From: Lactiplantibacillus nangangensis
GTDB lineage: Bacteria > Bacillota > Bacilli > Lactobacillales > Lactobacillaceae
Reading direction: 5' to 3'
Length of the DNA: 64,000 bases
Assembly (NCBI RefSeq): GCF_005405065.1
Contig: NZ_BJDI01000005.1
Coordinates: 18,297 to 82,296, forward strand
Position 1 is the stretch's first letter, and each line of letters opens with the position of its first letter. This document shows, piece after piece, positions 1-8,816 of this stretch. A program made the position numbers and the translations under genes. The notes below the pieces were generated by a model. That model ran no database searches, was not told the DNA's origin, and saw only the letters and a list, made by a program, of their open reading frames with translations.

Positions 1-27
1 CCAATAAATTAATTTTTGATGTTTCAT
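1..27 (-). CDS. 5' end of a minus-strand gene cut by the window edge
   Basis: Reading the minus strand, a strong ribosome binding site (AAGGAGGAG, about positions 34-42) lies seven bases before an ATG at 27-25. The frame stays open to the window edge and gives MKHQKLIYW. Only nine codons are visible, so the product cannot be named. The gene would be divergent from the EamA transporter at 233, leaving about 200 bp of shared promoter region in which I see no clear operator. The call rests on the Shine-Dalgarno match and start codon alone. Confidence 0.5.
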
Positions 28-232
28 AAAAGTGCTCCTCCTTGGACGTTATTAGACTATCCTAGTGGCCGTGACCTGTCAATTGCCAGCCATAAACTTA
101 GTGAACGAACCACGCTCATCACCACTGACTACTTAGTGTTAAATGACTTTCTCAGCTATTTTCGAGTCGCCCCTTGGAAAGTCAACGGTGTCTTGTTAGA
201 CTGGACTGAAAGGCTGTTGGAGGGGTGGTCAG

Positions 233-1135
233 ATGCAAAAAAAGACGATGGGGTTAATCTTAGCGAGTGTTGGGCCGTTTCTATGGGGGAGTTCAGGAAC
301 GGTTGCTCAGCATTTATTTAATACTACGGCGATTTCACCGTTGTGGTTGGTTTCAGTACGGATGTTAGTTTCAGGCGTATTATTGATTTTGTATGGACTG
401 AGTCGGCGCTCGCCGGTGTTCGCAGTTTTCCATCAGCCCAAGGCGACGCTGAAACTCGTGGCGTTCAGTATTTTAGGCATGGCATCTGTTCAGCTGACGT
501 ACTTTATGGCGATTAGTACCGGGAATGCGGCAACTGCCGCAATTCTACAATTTTTATCACCAGTGATCATTATCATTTTCTTGGCGGGTGTCAATTGGGC
601 CTGGCCAACTAAAATTGATGTGATCTCGGTCATTTCTGCGATTTTAGGGACGATTTTAATTGTGACTGAGGGACACTTGAATTCGTTGGCATTGCCTGTT
701 GCAGCCGTTATTTGGGGCTTGCTAGCTGCCATTGGTGCGGCCGTGTATACCTTAATGCCACAATCATTATTAAAAACGTACGGCTCAATCGCTATTGTTG
801 GTTGGTCAATGTTGATTGGTGGCATCATCGTGTCAGTGGCAACGCAAGCTTGGCGCCATTTTCCAACGTTAACTCCTATGGCGTGGCTGGAAGTCGGGTT
901 TGTCGTCATTTTTGGGACGATGTTGGCCTATCTGTTTTTCTTACAGAGCTTGGAAGCAATTATGCCAACTACGGCCAGTGTTCTCGGAGCGATTGAACCT
1001 TTGGCCGCAACCATTTTAAGCGTGCTGTTCCTAAATGTGACGTTTAACTTTTATGGTATTTTGGGTGCAGTGATGATTGTGGGTGTCACAATTTTACAAT
1101 TTATCGGCGCCAAAGAAGCTGGATTTAGTGATTGA
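233..1135 (+). CDS. EamA/DMT-family transporter
   Basis: A 300-residue very hydrophobic protein with about ten membrane segments arranged as two similar halves, as in the drug/metabolite transporter superfamily (two EamA domains, roughly residues 5-145 and 150-292). The N-terminal GPFLWGSSGTVAQ segment is typical of the first EamA repeat. The family exports or imports small metabolites and amino acids, and the substrate cannot be read from sequence. ATG at 233 is preceded by TGGAGGGGTG at good spacing. It appears monocistronic, because arsC starts 138 bases downstream behind its own promoter-like sequence. Confidence 0.88.
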   Translation: MQKKTMGLILASVGPFLWGSSGTVAQHLFNTTAISPLWLVSVRMLVSGVLLILYGLSRRSPVFAVFHQPKATLKLVAFSILGMASVQLTYFMAISTGNAATAAILQFLSPVIIIIFLAGVNWAWPTKIDVISVISAILGTILIVTEGHLNSLALPVAAVIWGLLAAIGAAVYTLMPQSLLKTYGSIAIVGWSMLIGGIIVSVATQAWRHFPTLTPMAWLEVGFVVIFGTMLAYLFFLQSLEAIMPTTASVLGAIEPLAATILSVLFLNVTFNFYGILGAVMIVGVTILQFIGAKEAGFSD

Positions 1136-1184
1136 ACTATTTCAAAGTTGAATTGGGATAAAAGACAGTTGTTTTCTTATTAAA

Positions 1185-1238
1185 TTGGTACCTTTAAACG
1201 GTTAAAATGATAATTGTGAGTTGAGTTAAGTCTCAACT
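1185..1238 (+). promoter_or_regulatory. Promoter with dyad operator upstream of arsC
   Basis: TTGGTA (1185-1190) and GATAAT (1209-1214) are separated by 18 bases. Immediately downstream is a perfect 7-bp inverted repeat, AGTTGAG-N6-CTCAACT (1219-1238), which would lie over the transcription start. It is a candidate repressor site. No ArsR gene is adjacent, so the cognate regulator is unknown. Confidence 0.4.
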
Positions 1239-1273
1239 TCTGTCAAGATATAACAAAACTCGAGGTGGCTATT

Positions 1274-1687
1274 ATGTTCAAGACAGCACAACAACTTTAC
1301 TTTTTATGTACCGAGAATTCTTGTCGCAGCCAAATGGCAGAAGGTTTTGCCAAGCAACTCTTACCAGCAGATTGGACGATTCAATCTGCTGGGGTGGAAG
1401 TTCATGGACTCAATCCGAAAGCTGTTCAGGTAATGGCAGAGGTTGGCATTGATATTTCGGCACAGCAGTCGACTTTAATTGATCCAGATTATTTACAACA
1501 TTGTGATTTGGTTGTCACCCTTTGTGGTGATGCCCGTGACCGTTGTCCAGTGACGCCACCCAGCGTCAAAAAGTTACATTGGCCGTTACCAGATCCAGCA
1601 CAAGCAACAGGTGATGAAGCTGCACAACTGGTTGTTTTCCGGCAAGTTCGTGATGAAATTAAGACTCGTATTCAGCAACTGGTCTAA
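1274..1687 (+). CDS. arsC: Arsenate reductase, thioredoxin-coupled (ArsC, LMW-phosphatase fold)
   Basis: A 137-residue protein of the pI258-type ArsC family, which reduces arsenate to arsenite using thioredoxin. The phosphatase-like loop [13 protein letters not shown] supplies the nucleophilic cysteine and the C-x5-R arsenate-binding loop near the N terminus. The redox pair is visible in [12 protein letters not shown]. All three catalytic cysteines are therefore present, which separates it from plain low-molecular-weight tyrosine phosphatases. I chose ATG at 1274 because GAGGTGG (1262-1268) is spaced correctly for it. A GTG at 1265 would overlap that site. No arsB or arsR is next to it, so it may act with distant genes. 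Confidence 0.88.
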   Translation: MFKTAQQLYFLCTENSCRSQMAEGFAKQLLPADWTIQSAGVEVHGLNPKAVQVMAEVGIDISAQQSTLIDPDYLQHCDLVVTLCGDARDRCPVTPPSVKKLHWPLPDPAQATGDEAAQLVVFRQVRDEIKTRIQQLV

Positions 1688-1725
1688 ACAGAAAACAACA
1701 CTTCTTAGTCAATTTAAATCTAGTG

Positions 1726-1757
1726 GGCCTTCAGCAGAACTTGCTGAGGGCTTTTTT
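1726..1757 (+). terminator. Rho-independent terminator of arsC
   Basis: An imperfect stem formed by GCCTTCAGCA and TGCTGAGGGC around a short loop, followed by TTTTTT. Confidence 0.75.
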
Positions 1758-1898
1758 GACTGTCATTTGTGCAGATCGACACGAATTAGTTTCAAATAAA
1801 AGTCAATCTTTCACGATTGTTTTGCCCTAATCCTATTGAAAGTGGCTAGTACCGTGGCGTATACTTTTGGGTGTAAATAGACTATGGAGGGGTATGTT

Positions 1899-3740
1899 AT
1901 GGGACAGAAAAAAGTTTGGCATTGGCTGTTAGGCTTAGTTAGTTTAGTGGCCGTGCTATTTGTGACACAATTAGCAATGCCAGCGCAAGCGGCAACGAAT
2001 CACAATGCTAAAGAATTCACCACCTCGGCTTCGGTCATCAATGGGCCAGATTTTAAGCATGCGGATACGATTGATATCCAGTATAAGATGGCCTTTGGTG
2101 AGACAGAAATCAAGGCTGGTGACACGATTACAATTGACTTACCAGAAAATTTGCGGGCTAAGACACCAGGTGATGTGTTCGACGTGACTGACGAACATGG
2201 TACTAAAATTGGTGAAGCGGTCGTTTCAGATGGCAAAGTTGTTGTTACAATGAATTCGGCCTTAGAAGGTAAGACAAATGATACTTTGACCGTTAATCTG
2301 GCAACAAAGTATCGGGGTGAAGATACTGGTGAGCAAGACGTTATTTTTGATTTAGAGAATGGTGAACAGAATACTTCCGTTATCAATATTGTTTCCAATG
2401 AAGCAAATTTGTCTAAAAAAGGGACCATCCAAGAAGATGGCACCATTAAATGGACCATTTTGGCTAATCGACAAGAATTGAAAATGAAAAATTTGTCCAT
2501 TGCGGATACAATCGGTGATCATCAAACGATGGTTAAAAATGTCGAAGTCTACAATGGTGAATGGTCTAGTGCTACTTCATATAAGCGAAAATCTAAGCTT
2601 GATGAAGATGCTTATAATGTTAAGTTCAGCGATGATGGTTTTAATTTAGCCTTTAATGATACGGTTAATAACTTAATTGTCATTGACTACTACACTAAAT
2701 TAACTGATGAAGGCCAAGAACTCGTTGATTCTGGCTACAAGTATCGTAATAAGGCCATCATGACTTGGGGTGGCGGAACTTCTGGCGGCCCTAACTCTGA
2801 GGAAGCCAATGGGAAAGTTTCTTCTTCCAATGGGAGTAGTGGTATTGGTGGTGGGACTGATTCAAGTTCCAGCTCTAGTTCTAATATCATCAGCAGTTCA
2901 TCCAGCATTATCGGATCATCAAGTTCAAGTCTCATCAGTTCTAGCTCTTCTAGTCTGAGTTCTTCAAGTTCATCGAGTGTGATCAGCTCTAGTTCATCGA
3001 GTGAGGCCAGTTCTTCAAGTTCATCGAGTGTGATCAGCTCTAGTTCATCGAGTGAGGCTAGTTCTTCCAGCTCATCTAGTGAGATTAGTTCTTCAAGTTC
3101 ATCGAGTGAGGCTAGTTCTTCTAGCTCATCGAGTGCGGTTAGTTCAAGTTCATCAAGTGAGTCTAGTTCTTCAAGTTCGTCGAGTGTTAATAGCTCTAAT
3201 TCGTCAAGCTCTAGTGTCACTAGCTCATCAAACTCAAGTCAGTCTGAATCGTCAAATAACAGTAGCGATACTAATTCGACCAGTGATTCTTCGGACGCAA
3301 ATTCAAGCTCTGAAGACAACAATGAGACTGTGACTGAACCAGACGACCCAGAAGATAACACCGCTGTAAATCCTGATACTGATGAAGATACTGGGACAAT
3401 TGATGTCGATGCTGGTTTTGACGATAACTATGATGGCTCGACTACTGCGCCAGACGCTGGCTCATCTTCAATGGTCAGCTCAACTTCGAGTGTCTTTAAC
3501 AGCTCAAAGTCTGGCGTAACGACGACTCCTGAACAAGCAACGTCACAACCTGAAACTGAGAAATCAAGTGCTAAAACGACGGTTTCACAAGCGGATGCCT
3601 TAACACCTGCTGCAACGGGTTCTCAAACATTGCCACAAACCAATGAATCTGCCAGCAATGATCATGCCTTGAAGGCACTTGGTCTATTGATCGGTGGGTT
3701 AACTTTGGGGACGAGTGCCTTATTACGGCATTGGTTTTAA
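1899..3740 (+). CDS. Serine-rich LPxTG-anchored adhesin-like protein
   Basis: A 613-residue surface protein. Residues 1-32 form a signal peptide with a cleavage-like AQA-A site. Residues about 35-280 form a globular region resembling the Ig-like ligand-binding and collagen-binding domains of MSCRAMM adhesins (for example the TITIDLPENL strand segment). Then come a run of about 150 residues dominated by serine in (S)n-E/V/A blocks, an acidic Asp/Glu-rich linker, and a C-terminal LPQTNE sortase motif with a hydrophobic helix and a short basic end. The serine stretch probably acts as a stalk and may be glycosylated (inference). ATG at 1899 follows GGAGGGG by six bases. The ATG at 1884 overlaps that site. 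Confidence 0.85.
   Translation: MGQKKVWHWLLGLVSLVAVLFVTQLAMPAQAATNHNAKEFTTSASVINGPDFKHADTIDIQYKMAFGETEIKAGDTITIDLPENLRAKTPGDVFDVTDEHGTKIGEAVVSDGKVVVTMNSALEGKTNDTLTVNLATKYRGEDTGEQDVIFDLENGEQNTSVINIVSNEANLSKKGTIQEDGTIKWTILANRQELKMKNLSIADTIGDHQTMVKNVEVYNGEWSSATSYKRKSKLDEDAYNVKFSDDGFNLAFNDTVNNLIVIDYYTKLTDEGQELVDSGYKYRNKAIMTWGGGTSGGPNSEEANGKVSSSNGSSGIGGGTDSSSSSSSNIISSSSSIIGSSSSSLISSSSSSLSSSSSSSVISSSSSSEASSSSSSSVISSSSSSEASSSSSSSEISSSSSSSEASSSSSSSAVSSSSSSESSSSSSSSVNSSNSSSSSVTSSSNSSQSESSNNSSDTNSTSDSSDANSSSEDNNETVTEPDDPEDNTAVNPDTDEDTGTIDVDAGFDDNYDGSTTAPDAGSSSMVSSTSSVFNSSKSGVTTTPEQATSQPETEKSSAKTTVSQADALTPAATGSQTLPQTNESASNDHALKALGLLIGGLTLGTSALLRHWF
2860..3260 (+). repeat. Serine-codon repeat region within the adhesin gene
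   Basis: Imperfect short tandem repeats of AGTTCTTCAAGTTCATCGAG-like units encode the Ser-rich stalk. Tracts of this kind are prone to length change between strains. Confidence 0.8.
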
Positions 3741-3769
3741 ACACAATAGTTAAATAAATTTCAAATCGG

Positions 3770-3800
3770 GTGACCAGCAAAAAAGCTGGTCACTTTTTTT
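3770..3800 (+). terminator. Rho-independent terminator of the adhesin gene
   Basis: Perfect 9-bp stem GTGACCAGC / GCTGGTCAC with a T8 tail. Confidence 0.85.
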
Positions 3801-3834
3801 AGGTGTGAAAAAGCGAATGCTATTGCATTTATAG

Positions 3835-3933
3835 TGAGTGATTACTCATTTTAAGAAAAAACTGACTAGAATTGAGTTGACAGACATGATCGGGTTGCTA
3901 TAATAGACTTTGCTTAGTAAGTGACTACTTACT
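3835..3933 (+). promoter_or_regulatory. Promoter flanked by two operator-like dyads (ABC exporter operon)
   Basis: A consensus-like promoter, TTGACA (3877-3882) with a 16-base spacer and TATAAT (3899-3904), lies between two related palindromes. These are TGAGT-GATT-ACTCA at 3835-3848 and AGTAAGT-GACT-ACTTACT at 3916-3933. Both share the core (A/G)AGT-GAYT-ACT(T/C)A. The TetR regulator encoded at the end of the operon is the obvious candidate ligand (inference). Confidence 0.6.
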
Positions 3934-3980
3934 CACTGGACGAATTTAAAATTAAAGTGAATTTATTAGGAGGCAATCTT

Positions 3981-4703
3981 ATGAGCCAAGCAATTATTGA
4001 GTTGCAACATTTAGCAAAAAGTTTCGGCAAACAGACCGTTTTAAAAGATATTAATTTAACAGTCAATCCGGGTGAAATCGTTGGGTTGATTGGACCATCT
4101 GGGGCGGGTAAATCCACGGTCATTAAAGTGACCCTTGGGATGGAAGTTACGAGTGGGGGCTCGGCCGAGGTCTTTGGGACCACGATGCCTAATCGAGAAT
4201 TACTCGGACGAATTGGTTATATGGCCCAAACGGATGCTTTGTATGATGCCTTAACTGGACGTGAAAATTTAAAATTCTTTGGCTTGATGAAAGGAATCAC
4301 TAAAAAGGTGCTCAATGAACAAGTTGATTACGTGGCGAAAGTCGTTGATCTGACCAGCGATTTAGACAAACGTGTTTCTGGTTATTCTGGTGGGATGATG
4401 CGGCGGTTATCGCTAGCAATTGCGCTACTTGGTAAGCCGGACCTATTGATCTTAGATGAACCAACCGTTGGGATTGATCCAGCATTGCGACGTCAAATTT
4501 GGGCTGAATTAGGTCGAATTCGGGATGAGGGTCGGAGTATTTTAATAACGACCCACGTGATGGATGAGGCTGAATTATGTGGCCGGGTCGCTTTGTTATT
4601 AGATGGGAAAGTCATGGCGTTTGATGCCCCGGCGGCTTTGAAACAGCAATATCAAGTTAAAACGATTGAAGAGGTCTTTTTGAAGGCAGAGGGTGTTGAC
4701 TAA
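3981..4703 (+). CDS. ABC transporter ATP-binding protein
   Basis: A 240-residue ABC ATPase with Walker A GPSGAGKST, signature YSGGMMRRL, Walker B LLILDEPTVGID and switch histidine in TTHVMDEAE. The short form and the pairing with an ABC-2 permease place it with DrrA/CcmA-type exporters of drugs, lipids or peptides. ATG at 3981 follows AGGAGG at 3968-3973. An in-frame upstream start at 3921 would lie inside the operator and lacks a binding site. Its stop overlaps the permease start (TAATG), showing translational coupling. It probably energises export by the permease encoded next. Confidence 0.93.
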   Translation: MSQAIIELQHLAKSFGKQTVLKDINLTVNPGEIVGLIGPSGAGKSTVIKVTLGMEVTSGGSAEVFGTTMPNRELLGRIGYMAQTDALYDALTGRENLKFFGLMKGITKKVLNEQVDYVAKVVDLTSDLDKRVSGYSGGMMRRLSLAIALLGKPDLLILDEPTVGIDPALRRQIWAELGRIRDEGRSILITTHVMDEAELCGRVALLLDGKVMAFDAPAALKQQYQVKTIEEVFLKAEGVD

Positions 4704-5896
4704 TGCGAACAATTGGAATTATGAACCGGGTTCTCAAGGAACTCTTCCGGGATAAACGGACGTTAGCATTGATGTTTGTTGCGCCAATTTTAATTATGTT
4801 GTTGATGAGTGTCATTTTTAATACCAATGCTTCAACTGATGTCAGTGTTGGGACAGTCGCTGTCAGCCAGAAGCTGAACAGGCAGATAGCCGACATTAAA
4901 CATGTCACCGTTAAAACTTACGACACTAAAAGTGCAGCTAAGAAAGCGCTGAAAGCTGAAAAAATTGATGCCATTGTTAAGAAAAATGGCAATAATTACA
5001 GCTTAACTTATGCCAATACGGATTCAACCAAAACCGCAACTGTTAAATTAGCGTTTAAGAATGCGTTGACTGCCACCAGTATCAATCAATTAAAGTCCGC
5101 ATTAACCAAGAGTACGAAGGCGACGGTCAAGCTGCAGGCTCAATTACAAGCCAGTCAAAAACAGCAAGCGGCAACTGCTAGGGCCGCCGGTAATGCAACG
5201 GCCGCACAACCAGCCGCTTCGACGATGGCTACGAAGCCTACTAGTCAAAAGACGCCGAAGATTACGAACCATTATGTTTATGGTGATAAAGATACCGGCT
5301 ACTTTGCCAAAATGTTGCCAATCTTAATGGGGTTCTTCGTCTTCTTCTTTGTCTTCCTGATTTCTGGGATGGCCTTATTGAAAGAGCGGACGAGTGGTAC
5401 TTTGGATCGGCTATTGGCAACCCCCGTTAAACGGTCGTCAATCGTCTTTGGGTACATGTTAAGTTATGGCGTTTTAGCGGTTCTGCAAACAATTTTAATC
5501 GTATTAGTCACCGTTTGGCTGCTTGGTACTGAAGTTGTCGGAAATATGGTTAGTGTCATTGTTATCAATTTGATCTTGGCGTTAGTGGCCTTGGCCTTTG
5601 GGATTCTCTTATCAACTTTTGCCAACTCTGAATTCCAAATGATGCAGTTTATTCCATTGGTCGTTGTCCCACAAATCTTCTTCTCAGGCATTATCCCCTT
5701 GGATTCAATGGCGGCTTGGGTTAAAGATATTTCTTACATTATCCCAATTAAGTACGCTGGCGATGCCGTTACCGACATTATCATGCGCGGGACGTCAATT
5801 TGGCATTTAGGCTTTGATATTGGCATTCTATTAATTTTCTTAGTCGTTTTGACGGTCTTAAACATTGTTGGGCTGAAACGTTATCGGAAAGTTTAG
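4703..5896 (+). CDS. ABC-2 type transporter permease
   Basis: A 397-residue membrane protein. It has one N-terminal membrane segment (about residues 18-38), then a polar, Ala/Lys/Gln-rich extracellular region of about 160 residues, then five or six segments in the C-terminal half including KERTSGTLDRLLATPVKR. That motif is characteristic of ABC-2 exporters (YhgE/DrrB/CcmB-like permeases). It overlaps the ATPase gene by one base and is followed after about 100 bases by a TetR gene, giving the usual arrangement of a self-regulated efflux operon. The substrate is unknown. Confidence 0.9.
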   Translation: MRTIGIMNRVLKELFRDKRTLALMFVAPILIMLLMSVIFNTNASTDVSVGTVAVSQKLNRQIADIKHVTVKTYDTKSAAKKALKAEKIDAIVKKNGNNYSLTYANTDSTKTATVKLAFKNALTATSINQLKSALTKSTKATVKLQAQLQASQKQQAATARAAGNATAAQPAASTMATKPTSQKTPKITNHYVYGDKDTGYFAKMLPILMGFFVFFFVFLISGMALLKERTSGTLDRLLATPVKRSSIVFGYMLSYGVLAVLQTILIVLVTVWLLGTEVVGNMVSVIVINLILALVALAFGILLSTFANSEFQMMQFIPLVVVPQIFFSGIIPLDSMAAWVKDISYIIPIKYAGDAVTDIIMRGTSIWHLGFDIGILLIFLVVLTVLNIVGLKRYRKV

Positions 5897-5996
5897 CCGT
5901 TAGTTGTTCGACTCAAGGCGACATTGTTGGATGGCGCGGGTCCGGTAAATGACTTATACTAGAATGATGATTTAGAAATGATTGCGAGGATTTAGC

Positions 5997-6650
5997 ATGC
6001 AAGTTAATAATGTCGAGACGCTTTTTCAAAAGACGCTTCAGGATTCAGATCTCACGGCAAAACAGCAAGCAGTCTTAAGCGTTAGCCTCAACTTATTTGC
6101 GGCGCAAGGCTTTGACCGCACAAGTACGAGTGAAATTGCTCAGGCAGCTGGTGTGTCTGAAGGGACCGTATTTAAACAGTTTAAAACGAAGGATGGCATC
6201 TTACGGGCCATTATTGACCCCGTTTTGGACCAAGTCATCCCGATGGCAGCCACTGAATTTATGACTGAAATCGATGCGGCTAAGATTACTGACTTTGAAA
6301 ACTTTTTGAGCTATGTTCTTGAAGATCGGATGACCTTTGCCTTGGAAAATCAACAACAGATTAAAGTTTTTGCGCAAGAAATTATTCGCCAACCAAGTTT
6401 GATTCAGGTACTATTGAACAAGGTACAGACCCTAATAACGAGTAAAGTCGGCGATATTTTTCGTAATTTTCAAGCGAGCGGTCAGTTGGTTGACTGGCCA
6501 GTGTCCCAGATTGCGCGCTACATTGTCGGGACAATTGTCAGTTACGTGTTACCACAGATCCTGTTCCAACTTGATACGAATTTTGATGTCAAACAAGCGA
6601 GCCATGACGCCGCCAAGTTTTTGGCTCGTGGCTTAGCGCCAGAAAAATAG
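5997..6650 (+). CDS. TetR/AcrR-family transcriptional regulator
   Basis: A 217-residue regulator. The N-terminal TetR helix-turn-helix is clear (about residues 25-70, with TSTSEIAQAAGVSEGTVFKQF). The C-terminal ligand domain is variable. ATG at 5997 follows GCGAGGA with a seven-base gap. A TTG fifteen bases upstream overlaps the binding site. As the last gene after an ABC exporter pair, it most likely represses the operon by binding the paired dyads at 3835-3848 and 3916-3933, released by an exported compound. The DNA target is inferred from context. Confidence 0.9.
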   Translation: MQVNNVETLFQKTLQDSDLTAKQQAVLSVSLNLFAAQGFDRTSTSEIAQAAGVSEGTVFKQFKTKDGILRAIIDPVLDQVIPMAATEFMTEIDAAKITDFENFLSYVLEDRMTFALENQQQIKVFAQEIIRQPSLIQVLLNKVQTLITSKVGDIFRNFQASGQLVDWPVSQIARYIVGTIVSYVLPQILFQLDTNFDVKQASHDAAKFLARGLAPEK

Positions 6651-6664
6651 CTCATTTTTGTAAA

Positions 6665-6692
6665 AGCACTTCGCCAAGGCGAGGTGTTTTTT
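6665..6692 (+). terminator. Rho-independent terminator after tetR
   Basis: Stem AGCACTTCGCC / GGCGAGGTGT followed by TTTTTT. Confidence 0.75.
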
Positions 6693-6729
6693 GCGTAGCT
6701 GTAGGTTGTTACCACTATTGTGATAATTG

Positions 6730-6742
6730 ACTAAAAATTAGT
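6730..6742. promoter_or_regulatory. Dyad upstream of mazEF
   Basis: A 13-base perfect palindrome, ACTAA-AAA-TTAGT, lies about 75 bases before the antitoxin start. It is a candidate autoregulatory site for the AbrB-type antitoxin. Confidence 0.3.
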
Positions 6743-6816
6743 TGTAGGCACATATGTAGACACGAGAAAGGAAGCTGGTTATAATAGAAAAAATTGACGA
6801 ATTGGGGATCAGTATA

Positions 6817-7071
6817 GTGAGTAAGATTGTTTCGTTACGTAAAGCTGGAAATAGTCGGGTTTTTACAGCACCAGTTGATCTAGCTGCAAGTCTTGGAACT
6901 AAGTTTGAAATGGAATTGTTGGCTGATGGTTCGGTTATTTATCGCCCGGTGACGCGCCAGAATATTTTTAGTACGCCAGAATGGCAGAACTATGATTTTC
7001 AGAAAGATCTACACGAAGATAGTGACTTGCAACCGTTGCAACCGGTTGGGAAAGAATGGTCAGGTGAATGA
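6817..7071 (+). CDS. mazE: MazE-like antitoxin (AbrB/SpoVT fold)
   Basis: About 84 residues. The N-terminal half (SKIVSLRKAGNSRVFTAP) is a swapped-hairpin AbrB DNA-binding domain. The C-terminal half is acidic and disordered, as expected for the segment that wraps the toxin. The start is uncertain: GTG at 6817 lies nine bases after GGGG, TTG at 6802 is in frame, and the best Shine-Dalgarno (AGGAAG, 6769-6774) would serve a non-standard ATA. The ATGA overlap with the toxin gene indicates coupled translation. It would neutralise MazF and autoregulate the operon. Confidence 0.8.
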   Translation: MSKIVSLRKAGNSRVFTAPVDLAASLGTKFEMELLADGSVIYRPVTRQNIFSTPEWQNYDFQKDLHEDSDLQPLQPVGKEWSGE

Positions 7072-7445
7072 GGTTTCCAATCCAAGGTGATGTCGTTGTC
7101 ATTGATGCGGAACCGCATTCTGGTATCGAATATGGTGGTCACGATCAGGCTACTGGCAATGTCAAACGGTACATGGTCGTGATGAGTTCATCAGAGTATA
7201 ACCAAATGACTGGCTTAATTTTGGCGATGCCAATTACAACGGTTGAAAAGTATCACAATAATCCTCACTACATGCCAATTCTAATTTCTGGCAATAGTGA
7301 GACCGGCGTCAAAGGTTATGTGGTTTTATGGCAGTTACAAAATTTTGATTACGGTGCGCGTCATGGCCGGATTGTGAACCATATTTCGGTGCGGCTATTT
7401 AATCAGTTGACACCTTATGTTCACGACATGTTAGGACTCAATTAA
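7068..7445 (+). CDS. mazF: MazF/PemK-family endoribonuclease toxin
   Basis: A 125-residue protein with the MazF/PemK barrel. The N-terminal FPIQGDVVVIDAEPHSGIE contains the conserved G-D-(V/I) strand and nucleic-acid loop. A middle strand carries the MVVMSSSEYNQMTGLILAMPIT segment, and GYVVLWQLQNFD matches the late conserved strand that holds the family's catalytic Thr/Ser region. These toxins cleave mRNA at short sites. It starts within the antitoxin stop (ATGA) and is followed directly by a strong terminator, so this is a two-gene unit. It is full length and shows no disruption. Confidence 0.88.
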   Translation: MRFPIQGDVVVIDAEPHSGIEYGGHDQATGNVKRYMVVMSSSEYNQMTGLILAMPITTVEKYHNNPHYMPILISGNSETGVKGYVVLWQLQNFDYGARHGRIVNHISVRLFNQLTPYVHDMLGLN

Positions 7446-7450
7446 AGCAA

Positions 7451-7490
7451 ACGGCGAAATCACGATTCAGGTGATTTCGCCGTTTTTTTT
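7451..7490 (+). terminator. Rho-independent terminator of mazEF
   Basis: Perfect 13-bp stem ACGGCGAAATCAC / GTGATTTCGCCGT with a T8 tract. Confidence 0.9.
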
Positions 7491-7606
7491 GTTTCTATGA
7501 AAATAATTCTGAAAATTGGTTGACAGTTTCCAGAATCAATGGTTAAATTATAGACATTCTCACATATCTCTAATCTAATTCTTATTAATAAAATGGAGGA
7601 ATACAT

Positions 7607-8698
7607 ATGTCACAAACTACTGATGCAACATCAACACATAAAATGACGACGATGGATTACGTCTATAAAGTTTCTGCCGGGGTTTCGAACGCGATTCTGG
7701 TCTGTTTAGGCATTGGGCTGCTTTTGCAATCATTAGCCAATTTTGTTCATTGGCAGGCGCTCTATCAAATCGGGGCGATTGCCCAAGTCTTGTTGGGACC
7801 AGCATTCGGGGTCGCGATTGCCACCATGCTCAATAGTAATACGTTGGTCACCTTTAGTGCGATGATCTCGTCGACCATTGGCGCTAACGCGGTGTTCTTT
7901 TCACAGAGTGCGACGACGGGCGTCACGGCGACGGGGCATACGCTCGCGCAAGCCGCCCAAAGTCCACTATTTTCCACGGGTCAGCCCATTTCTGCGGTTG
8001 CAGCGGGGTTAGTTGCCGTCCTTGTCGGCAACTACTTAACTGGTAAGACACCACTAGATATGATGCTGGTTCCATTGGCCGCCACGTTTGTCGGGGCCGT
8101 CGTAGGCTTAGGCTTAGCAGCGGTGACCACGCCAGCGTTGGTTTGGTTGAGTCACTTTATCGCGACGTCAATGAAAGTCAATCCATTGTTAGGGTCAATG
8201 GCGGTTTCGTTAGCTTGGGCATTGTTCTTGATGACACCAGCGTCATCGGCAGCCTTGGCGGTGGCTGTCATGCTCGATCCAGTTTCTTCTGGGGCCGCAT
8301 TGATTGGGACAACGGCACAGTTCGTTGGTTTCACGGTGATGTCATTTCGGCAAAACAACATTGGTGCGAATATCGCGCAGGGCATCATCACACCCAAGGT
8401 TCAATTTCCTAACTTGCTTGTGAATCCACGGTTAGCGATTCCACCAATGGTCGCGGCCATCGTATCCGCGCCGATTGCGACCATCGTATTCAACTTTTCG
8501 ACGTCTTACAAGTTGGCTGGGTTAGGCTTGAATTCCTTGATTGCGCCAATTACGTTAGCCTCAACGAATATGACGAGTTTTCTGGTTTACTTGTTGACTG
8601 CTGTCGTGATTCCAGCGGTCATCACCGTGGTGCTTTATCGGGTTCTACTGGCAGCCAAGTGGGTCGAATCGCAACAGCTCCAATTGGAAATTGTTTAA
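7607..8698 (+). CDS. PTS EIIC-like sugar permease (PTS_EIIC_2 type)
   Basis: A 363-residue protein with about ten membrane segments and a high Ala/Val/Gly content. It matches the stand-alone EIIC-like family in which a single membrane protein carries motifs such as GPAFGVAIATML and NNIGANIAQGIITPKVQFPN. No EIIA or EIIB domain is attached or adjacent, so it may use distant PTS components or act without phosphorylation. The substrate is unknown. ATG at 7607 follows ATGGAGGAAT. A promoter-like TTGACA lies at 7520-7525. It is monocistronic with its own terminator. Confidence 0.78.
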   Translation: MSQTTDATSTHKMTTMDYVYKVSAGVSNAILVCLGIGLLLQSLANFVHWQALYQIGAIAQVLLGPAFGVAIATMLNSNTLVTFSAMISSTIGANAVFFSQSATTGVTATGHTLAQAAQSPLFSTGQPISAVAAGLVAVLVGNYLTGKTPLDMMLVPLAATFVGAVVGLGLAAVTTPALVWLSHFIATSMKVNPLLGSMAVSLAWALFLMTPASSAALAVAVMLDPVSSGAALIGTTAQFVGFTVMSFRQNNIGANIAQGIITPKVQFPNLLVNPRLAIPPMVAAIVSAPIATIVFNFSTSYKLAGLGLNSLIAPITLASTNMTSFLVYLLTAVVIPAVITVVLYRVLLAAKWVESQQLQLEIV

Positions 8699-8709
8699 AT
8701 TTTTTAATG

Positions 8710-8746
8710 AAATCGCCCGTGACCATTGAGGTTCATGGGCGATTTT
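8710..8746 (+). terminator. Rho-independent terminator of the EIIC-like gene
   Basis: Stem AAATCGCCCGTGA / TTCATGGGCGATTT followed by a short T run. Confidence 0.7.
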
Positions 8747-8816
8747 CGTCGTGCACGATTTTTAATGTGATTCTAAGCTTGTTATACTTAAGTTGCAGAT
8801 TGAAGTGGGGGATAAG

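Noticed and set aside
16..321. Plus-strand frame of 101 codons at the left edge
   Set aside because: It overlaps the EamA gene start, has no ribosome binding site and no recognisable sequence. The minus-strand start at 27 and the EamA start at 233 explain the region better.
2735..3220. Minus-strand Leu/Glu-rich frame in the serine-rich adhesin gene
   Set aside because: It is an antisense shadow of serine codons. A leucine-zipper appearance arises from AGC/TCA codon composition.
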